Shown: positions 5,415 through 6,915 of the stretch, piece by piece
Numbering within the stretch: the first letter of the stretch is position 1
How the letters are laid out: each line of letters opens with the position of its first letter
Translations under genes and position numbers: made by a program
Notes under the pieces: generated by a model
Told to the model about the DNA's origin: nothing
Database searches by the model: none
The model's input: the letters and a program-made list of their open reading frames with translations, nothing else
From: Pseudomonadota bacterium
GTDB taxonomy: Bacteria; Pseudomonadota; Gammaproteobacteria; Steroidobacterales; Steroidobacteraceae
Direction: 5' to 3'
Length of the DNA stretch: 6,915 nucleotides
Assembly (NCBI GenBank): GCA_021850555.1
Contig: JAJZLX010000288.1
Coordinates: 1-6,915, forward strand

Positions 5415-6491
5415 ATGGCCGCTCCAGCCGGGGTCGACCCGAGCGACTGCCGGCTGTCCGTCGAGGAGACCTCCGGCGCGGACTGGGATCCGTTCGTGCT
5501 GCAGGCTGCGGGCGCCAGTCTCTATCACCTGAGCGGCTGGACCGAGCTCGCGCGCGAGGTCTTCGGGCACCGGACGCTCTTCGTGCAGGCGCGCGATCCG
5601 TCCGGGTCGCTGGTCGGGGTGCTGCCGGTGATCCAGCAGAAGAGCCGCCTGCTCGGCAATTTCGCCACCTCCGTGGCGTTTTACAATTACGGCGGTGCGC
5701 TGACGTCGGATTCGGAGGTCGCGCGGCAGATGATGCTCTGTGCCGCCGAGGCTGCGAAGAAGCTCGGCTGCCGCTACCTGGAGTTCCGCGACATCCAGGC
5801 TCGTCCGGGCGACTGGGCGCTGCGCAAGGACAAGATCACGCTACAGCTCTCATTGCCGGGGAGCTTCGAGGCCCTGTCGAAGCGCCTGGGAGCGAAGCTG
5901 CGCTCCCAGGTCAAGCGCGCCGAGCGGGAAGGGGTCGAGGTCGAGTGCCGCACCGGAACCAAGGCGCTGCTGGAGGATTTCTACAGCGTGTTCGCCGAGA
6001 ACATGCGCGACCTCGGCACCCCGGTGTACCCCAAGCGCTTCTTCGAGGCCATCCTCGAGCGCTTCGAGCCGTATTGCCAGCTGGTGGTGATCGACTGGCA
6101 CGGGGAGCCGGCGGCCGCGGCGTTCCTCACCTTCTGGCAGGGTAGGGGCGAGGTTCCGTGGGCGTCCTGCCGGGCCAAGGCCAAGCCCTTGGGCTTGAAC
6201 ATGAAGCTCTACTGGGAGCTGCTCTCCTTCTCGGTGAGCCGGGGCTGCACCCTGTTCGACTTCGGCCGCTCCACCGTCGATAGCGGCACCTACCGGTTCA
6301 AGCGCCAGTGGGGCGCGGAGCCCGTGCCCCTGTACTGGTACCGCTGGGAGCGGCAGCCGAGCGCAGCGCAGAGCGCCCATGGGGAGGAGAAGGGGAAAGG
6401 CAGGGCGCTCGCGAGCGCGCTCTGGCAGCGCCTGCCCCTCGGGGTCGCCAACACCCTGGGTCCCCTCATCAGCGGAGCGCTGCCCTGGTGA
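5415..6491 (+). CDS. FemAB-family protein, XrtA/PEP-CTERM-associated type
   Basis: A cytoplasmic protein of 358 residues. FemAB relatives are double-GNAT aminoacyl/acyl transferases; a distinct subfamily (TIGR03019, about 330-350 residues) occurs with XrtA exopolysaccharide loci, and length, motifs and context fit it. N-terminal GNAT unit: SLYHLSGWTELAREVFGHRT (35-54), LVGVLPVIQQKSRLLGNFATS (67-87), then FYNYGGAL (89-96) and CRYLEFRD (119-126). Second unit (PF13480-like): LRSQVKRAEREGVEV (162-176), FYSVFAENMRDLGTPVYPKR (189-208), GEPAAAAFLTFWQGRGEVPW (230-249), LNMKLYWELLSFSVSRGCTL (261-280), FDFGRSTVDSGTYRFKRQWG (281-300). The tail ends LPLGVANTLGPLISGALPW, also typical. The stop overlaps the next gene's GTG, so they are probably co-transcribed and translationally coupled. 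The acceptor is unknown; an amino-sugar-containing glycan precursor is a reasonable inference. The gap 5291-5414 before it holds only weak short hairpins. Confidence 0.88.
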   Translation: MAAPAGVDPSDCRLSVEETSGADWDPFVLQAAGASLYHLSGWTELAREVFGHRTLFVQARDPSGSLVGVLPVIQQKSRLLGNFATSVAFYNYGGALTSDSEVARQMMLCAAEAAKKLGCRYLEFRDIQARPGDWALRKDKITLQLSLPGSFEALSKRLGAKLRSQVKRAEREGVEVECRTGTKALLEDFYSVFAENMRDLGTPVYPKRFFEAILERFEPYCQLVVIDWHGEPAAAAFLTFWQGRGEVPWASCRAKAKPLGLNMKLYWELLSFSVSRGCTLFDFGRSTVDSGTYRFKRQWGAEPVPLYWYRWERQPSAAQSAHGEEKGKGRALASALWQRLPLGVANTLGPLISGALPW

Positions 6492-6915
6492 GCGCCGTGA
6501 AGAGAATCGCCAAGCGGGCCGTGGTCCAAACCATCGCCCGCACCGCGCCCCTCACCTGGCGATGGCGCAAGCCGGGCTCGCTCATCGTCCTGATGTATCA
6601 CCGCGTGCTGCCGAAGGACTCCCCGCAGCGCAAGAGCGAGCAGCCCGGGATGTACGTCTCTCCCGAGACCCTCGATCTGCATCTCAATGAGCTCAAGCGC
6701 CATTTCGAGCTGGTGCACCTGGAGGAGTGGCTGCGCCGCGCCAAGCAGGGGGCGGCGCTGCCGAGGCTCGCCTGCGCGATCACCTTCGACGATGGCTGGC
6801 GGGACAATTACGACTTCGCCCTGCCGGTGCTGGTGAAGCACGGTGCGCCGGCGACGATCTTTCTTGTCTCAAGCTACATCGGCACCGGCTATCGGTTCTG
6901 GCCGAACCGGCTCAT
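6488..6915 (+). CDS. Polysaccharide deacetylase, carbohydrate esterase 4 type (3' end cut by window)
   Basis: The frame runs from GTG 6488 to the window end (142 complete codons) without a stop. It encodes SLIVLMYHRVLP (residues 31-42), YVSPETLDLHLNELKRHFEL (56-75) and the NodB motif 1 ITFDDGWRDNY (98-108), in which TFDDG supplies the catalytic base and a metal-binding Asp. PATIFLVSSYIGTGYRFW (121-138) follows. This is the N-terminal part of a CE4 (PF01522) de-N/O-acetylase acting on polysaccharide; the HxxxH metal-binding motif 2 would lie beyond the window. GTG 6488 overlaps the preceding stop (GTGA) with GGAG 10 nt upstream. GTG 6497, three codons later, has GGTGA 5 nt upstream and is an alternative. 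There is no clear signal peptide, only a basic N-terminus (VKRIAKRAVVQTIARTAP). It differs from the classical PEP-CTERM-locus deacetylase (TIGR03006), which starts with a short VDVEDYF-type motif, but likely serves the same exopolysaccharide. Confidence 0.87.
   Translation, partial: MSAVKRIAKRAVVQTIARTAPLTWRWRKPGSLIVLMYHRVLPKDSPQRKSEQPGMYVSPETLDLHLNELKRHFELVHLEEWLRRAKQGAALPRLACAITFDDGWRDNYDFALPVLVKHGAPATIFLVSSYIGTGYRFWPNRL

Noticed and set aside
5850..6380. Minus-strand frame of 176 codons
   Set aside because: Antisense to the well-supported FemAB-like gene and without any recognisable domain.

Overview
This GC-rich window (by eye clearly above 60% G+C in most genes) looks like a Gram-negative proteobacterium. 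I lean to Gammaproteobacteria such as a Chromatiales/Ectothiorhodospira-type sulfur or nitrogen oxidiser, but the sequence does not fix the taxon. The recognisable backbone is part of an exosortase A (XrtA/EpsH, PEP-CTERM system) exopolysaccharide locus. It has a fused exosortase-EpsI protein, a FemAB-like acyltransferase of the XrtA-associated type, a polysaccharide deacetylase, a GNAT-like protein, and the tail of what may be an outer-membrane beta-barrel protein.

Layout. Positions 1-287 (+) hold the C-terminal end of a protein with a strand-rich, barrel-like end and a Gly/Met-rich tail. Positions 288-1430 are an accessory scar with no intact gene. It contains a heavily hairpinned segment at about 295-545 that I interpret, with moderate to low confidence, as a structured RNA possibly of the HEARO/omega-RNA (IscB-associated) type without its nuclease gene. 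It also contains a protein-like fragment on the minus strand (583-738), a D12-class DNA adenine methylase that has lost its N-terminal half (728-1216), and a short remnant resembling the N-terminus of an IS66-type transposase (1235-1351). Positions 1431-2195 (-) encode an intact FkbM-family methyltransferase. Positions 2196-2503 carry no convincing gene. Positions 2504-4072 (-) encode the exosortase/EpsI fusion.

A short divergent intergenic region (4073-4219) separates exosortase from a plus-strand gene cluster: GNAT-like protein (4220-5290), FemAB-like protein (5415-6491), and a polysaccharide deacetylase (6488 to past the window edge) whose start overlaps the femAB-like stop.

How it fits together. 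Known biology of this system is that XrtA cleaves and anchors PEP-CTERM proteins at the inner membrane, in genomes that also encode an exopolysaccharide export locus. The FemAB-like, GNAT-like and deacetylase proteins would then modify polysaccharide precursors or related substrates by N-acylation and de-N/O-acetylation, and the FkbM protein would methylate a sugar or a related small molecule. Those substrate assignments are inference. The most unusual part is the 288-1430 scar, where mobile or selfish DNA has landed and decayed inside the locus.
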